Shown here piece by piece: positions 1 to 5,095 of a stretch of 5,095 bases of DNA (its first letter is position 1; the number at the start of each line of letters is the position of its first letter). The position numbers were made by a program, and so were the translations under genes. Source of the stretch: Chloroflexota bacterium (GTDB lineage: Bacteria; Chloroflexota; Anaerolineae; J102); the NCBI GenBank assembly GCA_013152695.1, contig JAADFV010000195.1, positions 1-5,095 of the forward strand, read 5' to 3'. The notes beneath the pieces are model-generated. The model saw only the letters and a program-made list of their open reading frames with translations, made no database searches and was not told the origin of the DNA.

Positions 1-980
1 TCGAAATCGGCCAATACCGCTGCCAGGGAGTCCACCGTTTGTTCAGGGAAAAGCTCACCCGTTTCTCCCGGTAGCACCGTATCCAAAGCACCACCACCGG
101 CAAAAGCGATGACAGGGCGGCCTGCTGCCTGTGCTTGCAGGGGGGTAATGCCAAAATCCTCGAGACCAGGGAAGATGAAGGCCTGACAACGTGCCATCAA
201 ATCGACCGCATCGGCATCGGAGACGCGGCCCAGGAACTCGATGGTGGGGCCGGCAATAGCCTGCAAACGTTCTTGGTCCCGGCCAGCCCCTGCCACGAAT
301 AGCTTTGCGCCCAGGCGATTGCAGGCGCGTATCGCCAGATCCACCCGTTTGTAAGGGATCAGGCGGCCGAGAGAGAGGAAGAAGGGTTCGGGAGGACGTT
401 GGTTGGGGTGAAAACGCTCGGTATCGACAGGAGGAAAGATGATGGTGCTTTCGCGGTGGTAATAACGACGAATACGGACCTGAATCTCCGTGGAAATGGC
501 AATAAAGTGAGTCACGCGCTGCGCGGCCGCATAGTCCCAACGCCGTAAGGCTGCGGCAACACCCTTGATCGCTATCCCCATCATTCTTCCAAACCCCTCG
601 CGCTCAAGATAGCTGTCCAGCATCCAGACGTAGCGCGTGGGGGTCAGGCAATAGCAGATATGAGCGGCGCCGGGCCGTACGCGCACACCATGGCAAAATC
701 CCGATTTATTGCTCAGAACAACATCGTAGGCGCCGAGATCAATCTGGCTGAAGCCGAGAGGGTAGAGGGGGAGATAGGGTTGGTGATGGCGGTGGATGCC
801 GGGTAGCCGATTCAGCCAGTTGGGGCGAATATCCCACTCTCGCATCGCCGCCGGCATCAATTCGGGCGCATAGATCGAGGTGTAAATGGGCGCGTGGGGA
901 AAGAGGCCATGGAATTCGTTGAGCACGTCCTCGGCGCCACCGATTTGATTGAGCCAGTCATGGACAAGGGCCAGATTCAT
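1..980 (-). CDS. GT4-family glycosyltransferase (group 1), C-terminus cut by window edge
   Basis: Likely transfers a sugar from a nucleotide-sugar donor during cell-surface polysaccharide or glycolipid synthesis, at the cytoplasmic face. The 326 visible codons give a two-Rossmann-fold GT-B protein. The N-terminal acceptor domain opens with MNLALVHDWLNQIGGAEDVL (residues 1-20), the usual start of WbaZ/mannosyltransferase-like GT4 enzymes. The C-terminal donor domain has GRLIPYKRVD (205-214, with the phosphate-binding Lys211), a VAGAGRD turn (229-235), FLGRVSD (249-255), PGLEDFGITPLQAQAAGRPV (271-290) and the glycine-rich AFAGGGALDTV (292-302). The EX7E motif has Glu274 but Gln282 where the second Glu normally lies. 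About 50-60 C-terminal residues probably lie beyond the left edge. The ATG at 980 gives the expected family N-terminus and sits 5 bp after the kinase stop, with no clear Shine-Dalgarno site. The family call is strong; the donor and acceptor sugars cannot be told. Confidence 0.93.
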   Translation of the reverse strand, partial: MNLALVHDWLNQIGGAEDVLNEFHGLFPHAPIYTSIYAPELMPAAMREWDIRPNWLNRLPGIHRHHQPYLPLYPLGFSQIDLGAYDVVLSNKSGFCHGVRVRPGAAHICYCLTPTRYVWMLDSYLEREGFGRMMGIAIKGVAAALRRWDYAAAQRVTHFIAISTEIQVRIRRYYHRESTIIFPPVDTERFHPNQRPPEPFFLSLGRLIPYKRVDLAIRACNRLGAKLFVAGAGRDQERLQAIAGPTIEFLGRVSDADAVDLMARCQAFIFPGLEDFGITPLQAQAAGRPVIAFAGGGALDTVLPGETGELFPEQTVDSLAAVLADF

Positions 981-985
981 ACAGG

Positions 986-2485
986 CTATGATACCCGGTT
1001 TTGCGAGGCAATGTGAAATGAGAGCGTGATGGTTGTGCCCTGATCCTCGACAGAATCGATCTCAATGCTTCCCTCATAACGCTCGACGATGGCTTTGACC
1101 AACGATAGTCCCAAACCGGCACCTGTGCGGTCCCGCGCTTTGTCCACCCGATAAAAGCGATCGAAAACATGGGGTAATTCCTCGGCAGGAATGCCCTGAC
1201 CACTATCCCGGACACGAATCACCACGGCAGAAGCGCCCGCCTCGGCCTGTATCCAGACATCTCCGTGGGCCGGGGTGTATTTGATGGCGTTGTCGACGAG
1301 ATTACGAACCACCAGTTCACATTCTTCGAGTGAAACTCTGGCGGCAGGCAGGGCGGAGGGGAGGTCGACATGAAGATTGACTTCTGCATCTTGGGCGATA
1401 GGTTGCATCAGATCGACGACACGATTGATGCAGAGAATAGGATCGCACTGAGGATTTTCGTCCGGCGGCCGCGATTCAGCCTGATAGAGTTGCAGCAAAT
1501 GGGTAAGGAGTTGGCTCAGGTGCTGTGACTCGCGCTCGATTTCGTGCAAGTAGCGTTTGATCCGCACAGGGTCTTGAAGACCGGGGGTTTGTAGCAACTC
1601 GGCCCGGAGTTGGATGGCGGCAAGGGGACTGCGGAGTTCGTGAGAGGCATTGGCAACGAAGGCACGTTCTTGCGCCAGCAAGTGGCTGATCTCTGTGGCC
1701 ATGTGGTCAAAAGAAGCGGCAAGTTGGCCCAATTCGTCTTCACGGGAGAGATCAAGGCGTGTTTGTAAGTCGCCACTGGCAAATTTCTGGGCAGCCTGGT
1801 TGAGGGCAGAGATAGGTTGGGTGACGTAACGAGCAAGGAGGATCGAGGCACCAATGGCCAGAAGCAGAACAACCCCACTGATACTCAACAATAAGACCCA
1901 AACCCGGCTGACCTGGGCGAAAAGCTGGGAAACTGGTTTGGACACTTCGACGGCACCGAGAATTTTAGACCCTGCCGTAATGGGTACGGTGACATAAACA
2001 CGTTCTTCTCCACTGACGGGATCATTGCGTGTGGTGTGTTGCGTGATGCCCTGCAGTGCGGCCATCACTTCGCTGCGGTTGTCGATTACACCCAGGGGAA
2101 GCGCAGCATCGCTGGCGTAACGAATGACAGCGGCCGTATCGAAAACGACGATGCGAGAGCCTGATTCGAGGGCATAGTTGGATAAAATCGCCTCGAAGTC
2201 ACGGCCGGAGGGATAGACGACTGTGTGCTTCTCTTCGTCATCTTCATCGCGCTCGTGGCTTTCTTCATAGTCGAGCTGAATCACCCAAGGTTCGGCCAGG
2301 CCATTAGCCATGATCGTTGCCTGGAGTTCAAGACCGCGGATGGTCTCGGCGGTGAGGTTACGCTGCAATTGCCAACCCGCACCCAGCACTAAGCCGCTCA
2401 AAGCCAACAAAATAAGGGTGAGGTTGGCCAGAGTCAAGCGCGCCGCCAGGCTACGGCGAGGGAGACAGTTATGCAGCCAGTTCAT
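986..2485 (-). CDS. Membrane sensor histidine kinase with HAMP domain
   Basis: Sensor partner of the adjacent response regulator: it autophosphorylates on His and passes the phosphate to that regulator. The 499 residues contain, in order: a basic N-terminus, TM1 (about 18-40), an extracytoplasmic sensor region (about 41-193), TM2 (about 194-218), HAMP (about 215-268), HisKA with the SHELRSP box (His282), and HATPase_c with an N box (RNLVDNAIKY, Asn399), G1 (DSGQGIP, 427-433), F box (FDRFYR, 441-446) and G2 (GAGLGL, 455-460). All catalytic boxes are intact. The sensor region holds an acidic/His cluster at residues 72-87. The ATG at 2485 places TM1 just after a short arginine-rich leader. A longer upstream reading in this frame only mirrors the regulator gene. 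The start lies within the regulator's last codons (17-nt overlap), with a weak GAAG directly upstream. It is a generic OmpR-partner kinase; the signal is not known. Confidence 0.96.
   Translation of the reverse strand: MNWLHNCLPRRSLAARLTLANLTLILLALSGLVLGAGWQLQRNLTAETIRGLELQATIMANGLAEPWVIQLDYEESHERDEDDEEKHTVVYPSGRDFEAILSNYALESGSRIVVFDTAAVIRYASDAALPLGVIDNRSEVMAALQGITQHTTRNDPVSGEERVYVTVPITAGSKILGAVEVSKPVSQLFAQVSRVWVLLLSISGVVLLLAIGASILLARYVTQPISALNQAAQKFASGDLQTRLDLSREDELGQLAASFDHMATEISHLLAQERAFVANASHELRSPLAAIQLRAELLQTPGLQDPVRIKRYLHEIERESQHLSQLLTHLLQLYQAESRPPDENPQCDPILCINRVVDLMQPIAQDAEVNLHVDLPSALPAARVSLEECELVVRNLVDNAIKYTPAHGDVWIQAEAGASAVVIRVRDSGQGIPAEELPHVFDRFYRVDKARDRTGAGLGLSLVKAIVERYEGSIEIDSVEDQGTTITLSFHIASQNRVS
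2225..2272 (-). other. Acidic/histidine cluster in the kinase sensor domain
   Basis: This stretch codes for kinase residues 72-87, DYEESHERDEDDEEKH: ten acidic residues and two histidines in sixteen. It contains ExxE spacings at E75/E78, E78/E81 and E81/E84, and lies between the two predicted membrane segments, so outside the cytoplasm. In the PmrB/BasS kinases, ExxE motifs in the periplasmic region bind Fe(III). A similar metal-binding role here is inference from composition and topology; it could also be a flexible surface loop. Confidence 0.45.
2469..2485 (-). other. 17-nt overlap of regulator end and kinase start
   Basis: The kinase ATG (2483-2485) lies inside the last codons of the response regulator, whose TAA is at 2469-2471. 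The two reading frames differ and both are supported by protein motifs. Such overlaps usually couple translation of the second gene to the first and hold the two proteins at a fixed ratio. Coupling is inferred; the overlap is seen directly. Confidence 0.85.
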
Positions 2486-3188
2486 CTTCGGCGACAAAAC
2501 GATAGCCGTAGCCTCGGCTGGTTTGAATAAATCGTGGCTGGGATGGCGCATCTTCGATTTTGGCCCGCAACCAGCGGATGTGCACATCCAACGTACGGGG
2601 GCTCCCAATCCAATTCTCACCCCAAACAAGGTCGAGGAGGCGCTGCCGCGGTACCACCTGACCGGCCCGCTCAAGCAGAGCCTGCAAAAGGGCGAATTCT
2701 TTTTCGGTCAATTCGAGGAGTTCGCCATTTTTTCGGGCCAGATGGGCGGTGACATCGAGAGAAATCGGACCTACGGTGATGATAGTCGAGGCCTGTTTCC
2801 TGTCGCGCTCACGTTCCAGGTGGATACGGCGCAGGGTGGCACGCACACGCGCTAATAATTCGCGAAAACTAAAAGGCTTGACGACATAGTCATCGGCCCC
2901 CGATTCAAGGCCCATCACCCGATCCATTTCCTGCCCCCGCGCTGTGAGCATGATTACCGGTGTGGCCAGTTCACGACGGAGATGACGTAAAACTTGAAAG
3001 CCGTCCATCCCCGGAAGCATGACATCAAGCAAGATGAGATCGGGCGAAGTTGTCCGCGCCAGGTTCAGGCCCTCAGGGCCGTTATCGGCATGTTGCACCT
3101 GGTACCCTTCTGCTTTGAGTCCAAAGAGAAGGGGCTCAGCAATCATGACATCATCTTCGATGAGAAGTATGGTGGCGGATGTATTCAT
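2469..3188 (-). CDS. OmpR/PhoB-family response regulator
   Basis: DNA-binding transcription factor activated by phosphorylation from the neighbouring kinase. The 239 residues match the family's usual length. The receiver domain (about 6-120) has the acidic pocket Glu11-Asp12-Asp13, phospho-acceptor Asp55 in LLDVMLPG, Thr82 in LTAR, and Lys104 in VVKPF, so it is fully equipped for phosphotransfer. The C-terminal winged helix (about 137-233) has LELTEKEFALLQALL (158-172), the recognition-helix region RTLDVHIRWLRAKIED (198-213) and the wing RGYGYRF (225-231). The ATG at 3188 gives the standard ATILLIEDD beginning. The in-frame extension back to 3269 runs through the membrane-protein gene and is not real. 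This start overlaps the preceding stop as ATGA, and there is no good Shine-Dalgarno site. Targets probably include its own operon, but no binding site can be seen here. Confidence 0.97.
   Translation of the reverse strand: MNTSATILLIEDDVMIAEPLLFGLKAEGYQVQHADNGPEGLNLARTTSPDLILLDVMLPGMDGFQVLRHLRRELATPVIMLTARGQEMDRVMGLESGADDYVVKPFSFRELLARVRATLRRIHLERERDRKQASTIITVGPISLDVTAHLARKNGELLELTEKEFALLQALLERAGQVVPRQRLLDLVWGENWIGSPRTLDVHIRWLRAKIEDAPSQPRFIQTSRGYGYRFVAEDELAA
3185..3188 (-). other. ATGA stop/start junction between membrane haem protein and regulator
   Basis: Read on the minus strand, the four bases are ATGA: the regulator's ATG (3188-3186) shares two bases with the membrane protein's TGA (3187-3185). 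This classic overlap favours termination-reinitiation. It ties the response regulator to the same transcript as the ferric-reductase-like gene, which supports placing the two-component system in this redox operon. Confidence 0.9.
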
Positions 3189-3877
3189 GGTCGCAAGGAA
3201 AGTGAGGAAAAAATGCGGTAAAGGGTGAGGAAGAGTATGCTGGCGCCACTGGCGACGTAAAGCGGCCACAGGGTTGCGCTATCACTGCCGACGAGCAATC
3301 CGTGAAGGGTGATCAAAATGAATACCAAAAAGCTGCCAAAATGAAGGATTCGCCAGACGCGATGGCCGATGCGAGCGCGAATGTAAAAGCTAAAGCTGAT
3401 GATTATGCCGAGATAGAAGGCGAGTTGCCCCCAAGCAACGCCCACTGGCTTATAGCTTTGCGCGGCAAAAGGAATGAGAAGCTGGCTGAGCGTAAAGCCG
3501 ATATAATGATCGCCCAACAAGATGATCGCATGGAAGGTGGCGAAAGCAAGGGCGAAAAGGCTGCTGTATTGGTGAAGATCGAAGGCGGTTGGGCCTCCGG
3601 GCCATAGACGAGCCAGGCGATTAGTGATGCTAAGGCCGAGCGCTGTACTCAGCCAAAACAGCACATACGCTATCATAGCAGAAGAACGCGCCAGGTGCCA
3701 GGGTGCTTGCTGTGCAGCGATGTCTGACCACAGGGCCGGCAACCAACGAGGAAGCAGCCACAAGGCAAGATTGGCCCCGGCCAATGCTCCCAGCAAAAGC
3801 AGGCCGGCCTGGCTCCAGGGAATAGCTGTAATCTCGGGATCAGAGAGAAGGGTATTTGGGGTAATACGTTTTGACAT
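3185..3877 (-). CDS. Stand-alone ferric-reductase-like transmembrane haem protein
   Basis: Probable integral membrane b-type cytochrome carrying electrons across the membrane. The 230 residues contain six likely membrane segments (about 22-43, 62-84, 101-122, 148-167, 176-197, 203-223). Helix three holds His102 and His116, helix five His179 and His192. This spacing of 13-14 in two helices is the bis-haem signature of ferric reductase/NOX and MsrQ/YedZ proteins. No FAD- or NAD(P)H-binding domain follows, so the electron donor must be another protein. At 230 residues it is close to MsrQ-type length, but no methionine sulfoxide reductase MsrP is nearby, so I do not assign msrQ. The ATG at 3877 gives a short polar N-terminus before helix one. 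A longer reading back to 4426 is an out-of-frame echo of apbE. The neighbouring apbE points to a flavin partner, and the substrate (ferric iron, quinone or other) is unknown. Confidence 0.88.
   Translation of the reverse strand: MSKRITPNTLLSDPEITAIPWSQAGLLLLGALAGANLALWLLPRWLPALWSDIAAQQAPWHLARSSAMIAYVLFWLSTALGLSITNRLARLWPGGPTAFDLHQYSSLFALAFATFHAIILLGDHYIGFTLSQLLIPFAAQSYKPVGVAWGQLAFYLGIIISFSFYIRARIGHRVWRILHFGSFLVFILITLHGLLVGSDSATLWPLYVASGASILFLTLYRIFSSLSLRP
3840..3877 (-). other. 38-nt overlap of apbE end and membrane-protein start
   Basis: The membrane-protein ATG (3875-3877) lies within the last 13 codons of apbE, whose TGA is at 3840-3842. Both frames are coding here: apbE ends VKTYYPKYPSL while the next gene begins MSKRITPNTLLSD. 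No in-frame ATG of the second gene lies downstream until residue 68, inside the second membrane helix, so a shorter ATG start is unlikely. Co-translation of the two is inferred. Confidence 0.75.
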
Positions 3878-4829
3878 AAGCGAAGAATTCCGGAGTGTGA
3901 TAGGGTCGACCATCATTGAGGACGACCAAGGTAGCAAGTTTCTGATGTCGCTTGAGCCACGATTCGCCACGAGCTGTGCCCAAGAGCACCAGGACCAAGG
4001 CGGTGACATCAGCTTCTCTGGCAGAGGGTGCAATGACAGAGGCGTTGAGGATGTCGGTTTCAGCAGGGGCGGCGGTGGCCGGATCGATGATATGGTGCTG
4101 TTGCCGGCCTCTGTGCTGCCAACGCCGATGGTCTGTGCCCGAAGAGGCCAGGCCGGCATTGGCCAATTCCAGTAAGGCCAGATCATTTTCAGGATCGAGG
4201 GGATCGGCGACGCCGAGCATCCAGCCATGAGACTGGGGAGGCGCCTCTCCCACGGCAATATCACCACCGGCATCGATGAGGGCTGGCCCCCACCTTGCCA
4301 GCAAGCGCAGAGCTTGATCCGCGGCCCAGCCTTTGGCAATGCCGCCAAGATCGAGCTGAACGCCTGCGGGCAAGGTAATGGTATGCCTCTTTTCATCCAA
4401 CACAACCTCTTTCCAGGCCCCGGCATTCACTCCAACCTCTTTCCTAAGCCCGGCGAAGGTTGCCCGCGCTTGAAACGGGGATGCTTGCTGTTGCTGGCGA
4501 AGCTGCTCGAAGGAGCGGTCGTAGCCAGAGGCGATAAGGGCTTGGCCGCTGGTGGGGTCGAAAAGGCCCTCGGTGCGCCGGGCCGCCTCCAGGGCATGCC
4601 TGGTGACTTGCCAAAGAATGTCGCTGGCAGGATAAGGATGTCCGGCCTGGGCATTGAGTCGACTGAGATCGCTGGTGGGACGAAAACGACTTAGCGTTTG
4701 TTCCACCTCCTGCATCCAGGCTTCGACAGACTGTAAGGCAGTGCTGACGGCAGGGTCTTCACTGTAAACCCAGGCGGACATCTGGCAGTTCATGGCACGA
4801 AAGTGGTGGCTGTGAAGGGAAATGGCCAT
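3840..4829 (-). CDS. apbE: FAD:protein FMN transferase (ApbE family)
   Basis: ApbE enzymes use FAD and Mg2+ to attach FMN through a phosphoester bond to a Thr or Ser of FMN_bind-type acceptors such as RnfG and NqrC. The 329 residues span the whole family fold: HFRAMNCQM (9-17), SRFRPTSDLSRLN (47-59), LFDPTSG (89-95), LDLGGIAKGWAADQ (159-172, FAD site), DAGGDIAVGE (186-195), ASSGTDHRRW (228-237), HHIIDPATAAPAETD (245-259) and READVTALVLVLLG (271-284, metal-site Asp274). Two positions depart from the common pattern: DPxTG reads DPATA, and the Thr usually four residues after the metal Asp is Leu278. No signal peptide or lipobox is visible from the ATG at 4829, whereas many ApbE proteins are exported; Met13 is a possible alternative start and also lacks one. 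It begins 7 bp after the upstream ORF and overlaps the haem protein gene, which suggests it matures a flavoprotein of the same pathway. No acceptor motif is visible in the window. Confidence 0.94.
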   Translation of the reverse strand: MAISLHSHHFRAMNCQMSAWVYSEDPAVSTALQSVEAWMQEVEQTLSRFRPTSDLSRLNAQAGHPYPASDILWQVTRHALEAARRTEGLFDPTSGQALIASGYDRSFEQLRQQQQASPFQARATFAGLRKEVGVNAGAWKEVVLDEKRHTITLPAGVQLDLGGIAKGWAADQALRLLARWGPALIDAGGDIAVGEAPPQSHGWMLGVADPLDPENDLALLELANAGLASSGTDHRRWQHRGRQQHHIIDPATAAPAETDILNASVIAPSAREADVTALVLVLLGTARGESWLKRHQKLATLVVLNDGRPYHTPEFFAYVKTYYPKYPSL

Positions 4830-4836
4830 TCTTGAC

Positions 4837-5095
4837 TCAACGACTGGAGCGAGCGCGTACGACGGGGCGAACGGCGACCTGGCGAGATACGGCGGGAATC
4901 GGGGCCAGTTCGAGGGCAGGAAGAGCAGGTAAGTCTTGACTGCTGGTGTTGAGGATTACAGCCTCGGGGGGTGGAATGATGGTTGGGATGGGCTGAAGAT
5001 CGAGAGGAGAGGGCGAGGCCATGACGAGAGGTTGGGTGAGCGAGGTCACCGTGTCGTTTGTCTGGGAAGCTTGCATGGTACCTTGTGCCAGTACA
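4837..5095 (-). CDS. Proline-rich ORF of unknown function, open at right edge
   Basis: I do not recognise this protein. The frame stays open to the window edge. A start at the ATG at 5076 gives 79 residues, but the preceding codons (VLAQGT) could be the end of a signal peptide or membrane anchor, so the true start is probably outside the window. The visible part is low-complexity, with 13 prolines in 79 residues including PTIIPPPEAV (31-40), no cysteine, and a basic tail (RPVVRARSSR). This looks like an extracytoplasmic linker or tether. FMN_bind proteins often begin with a membrane anchor and a Pro-rich linker of this kind, and one would be expected beside apbE. However, no FMN_bind domain or [S/D]GA[T/S] acceptor motif is present: the ORF stops 7 bp before apbE. 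Options are a separate small exported protein, an acceptor that lost its flavin domain, or the tail of a longer protein. Its position at the head of the visible operon supports it being real. Confidence 0.55.
   Translation of the reverse strand, partial: VLAQGTMQASQTNDTVTSLTQPLVMASPSPLDLQPIPTIIPPPEAVILNTSSQDLPALPALELAPIPAVSRQVAVRPVVRARSSR

Noticed and set aside
55..540. Minus-strand 161-residue ORF in another frame of the glycosyltransferase
   Set aside because: It is Arg/Pro/Ser-rich frame noise overlapping clear GT4 motifs.
2486..2674. N-terminal extension of the histidine kinase by 63 residues
   Set aside because: The extension is an out-of-frame reading of the regulator's DNA-binding domain. 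The start at 2485 puts the first membrane helix in its usual place.
2310..2855. Plus-strand 181-residue ORF across the kinase/regulator junction
   Set aside because: It has no recognisable domain, and both minus-strand genes beneath it have complete, well-ordered catalytic motifs.
3189..3269. N-terminal extension of the response regulator to an ATG at 3269
   Set aside because: The extra 27 residues lie inside the membrane-protein gene. The receiver domain begins normally from the ATG at 3188, which forms a standard ATGA junction.
3302..3607. Plus-strand 101-residue hydrophilic, Lys/Glu/Ala-rich ORF
   Set aside because: It is antisense to the membrane-protein gene. The complement of hydrophobic helix codons naturally reads as charged residues, and no motif supports it.
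3185..3877. Calling the membrane protein MsrQ
   Set aside because: Length and haem ligands fit, but the MsrP partner is absent and the neighbours point to flavin chemistry, so only the broader family call is supported.
3878..4426. Upstream extension of the membrane-protein frame to give a 413-residue protein
   Set aside because: The extra 183 residues overlap apbE in another frame, are Pro/Ser-rich without domain features, and apbE has clear motifs throughout that stretch.
4227..4694. Plus-strand 155-residue ORF opposite apbE
   Set aside because: It is antisense to well-supported ApbE coding sequence and has no family features of its own.

Overview
The window is 5.1 kb of densely packed bacterial DNA of moderately high GC content. 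Everything I can support is encoded on the minus strand, so transcription runs from the right edge towards the left. In that order the genes are: a proline-rich small or partial ORF (open at the right edge), an ApbE-type FAD:protein FMN transferase, a stand-alone ferric-reductase-like transmembrane haem protein, an OmpR-family response regulator, a HAMP-containing sensor histidine kinase, and a GT4 glycosyltransferase cut by the left edge. The largest gap between adjacent genes is 7 bp and three of the five junctions overlap (38 nt, 4 nt ATGA, 17 nt), so a single transcript is very likely. I see no promoter, terminator, RNA gene, mobile element, repeat array or CRISPR array, and no gene-free stretch worth describing.

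The first five genes read as a redox module with its own regulator. ApbE enzymes attach FMN covalently to FMN_bind-type proteins. The membrane protein has two histidine pairs (H102/H116 and H179/H192) in the arrangement that binds two stacked b haems in ferric reductase, NADPH oxidase and MsrQ/YedZ-type proteins. The two-component pair presumably adjusts its expression. No FMN acceptor domain is visible here. The proline-rich ORF just upstream of apbE resembles the anchor-plus-linker part of such an acceptor, without the flavin domain. The kinase's extracytoplasmic sensor region carries a dense acidic/histidine cluster with ExxE spacings, which suggests metal-cation sensing. That functional reading is inference.

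The glycosyltransferase begins only 5 bp after the kinase and is probably co-transcribed, but it has no evident functional link to electron transfer. Its EX7E motif has Gln in place of the second Glu.

The organism cannot be fixed from this sequence. The gene types, protein style and weak Shine-Dalgarno sites would suit an environmental bacterium such as a member of the Chloroflexota, held at low confidence. All gene families here are known ones. The unusual points are their combination and several residue-level departures, listed as findings.
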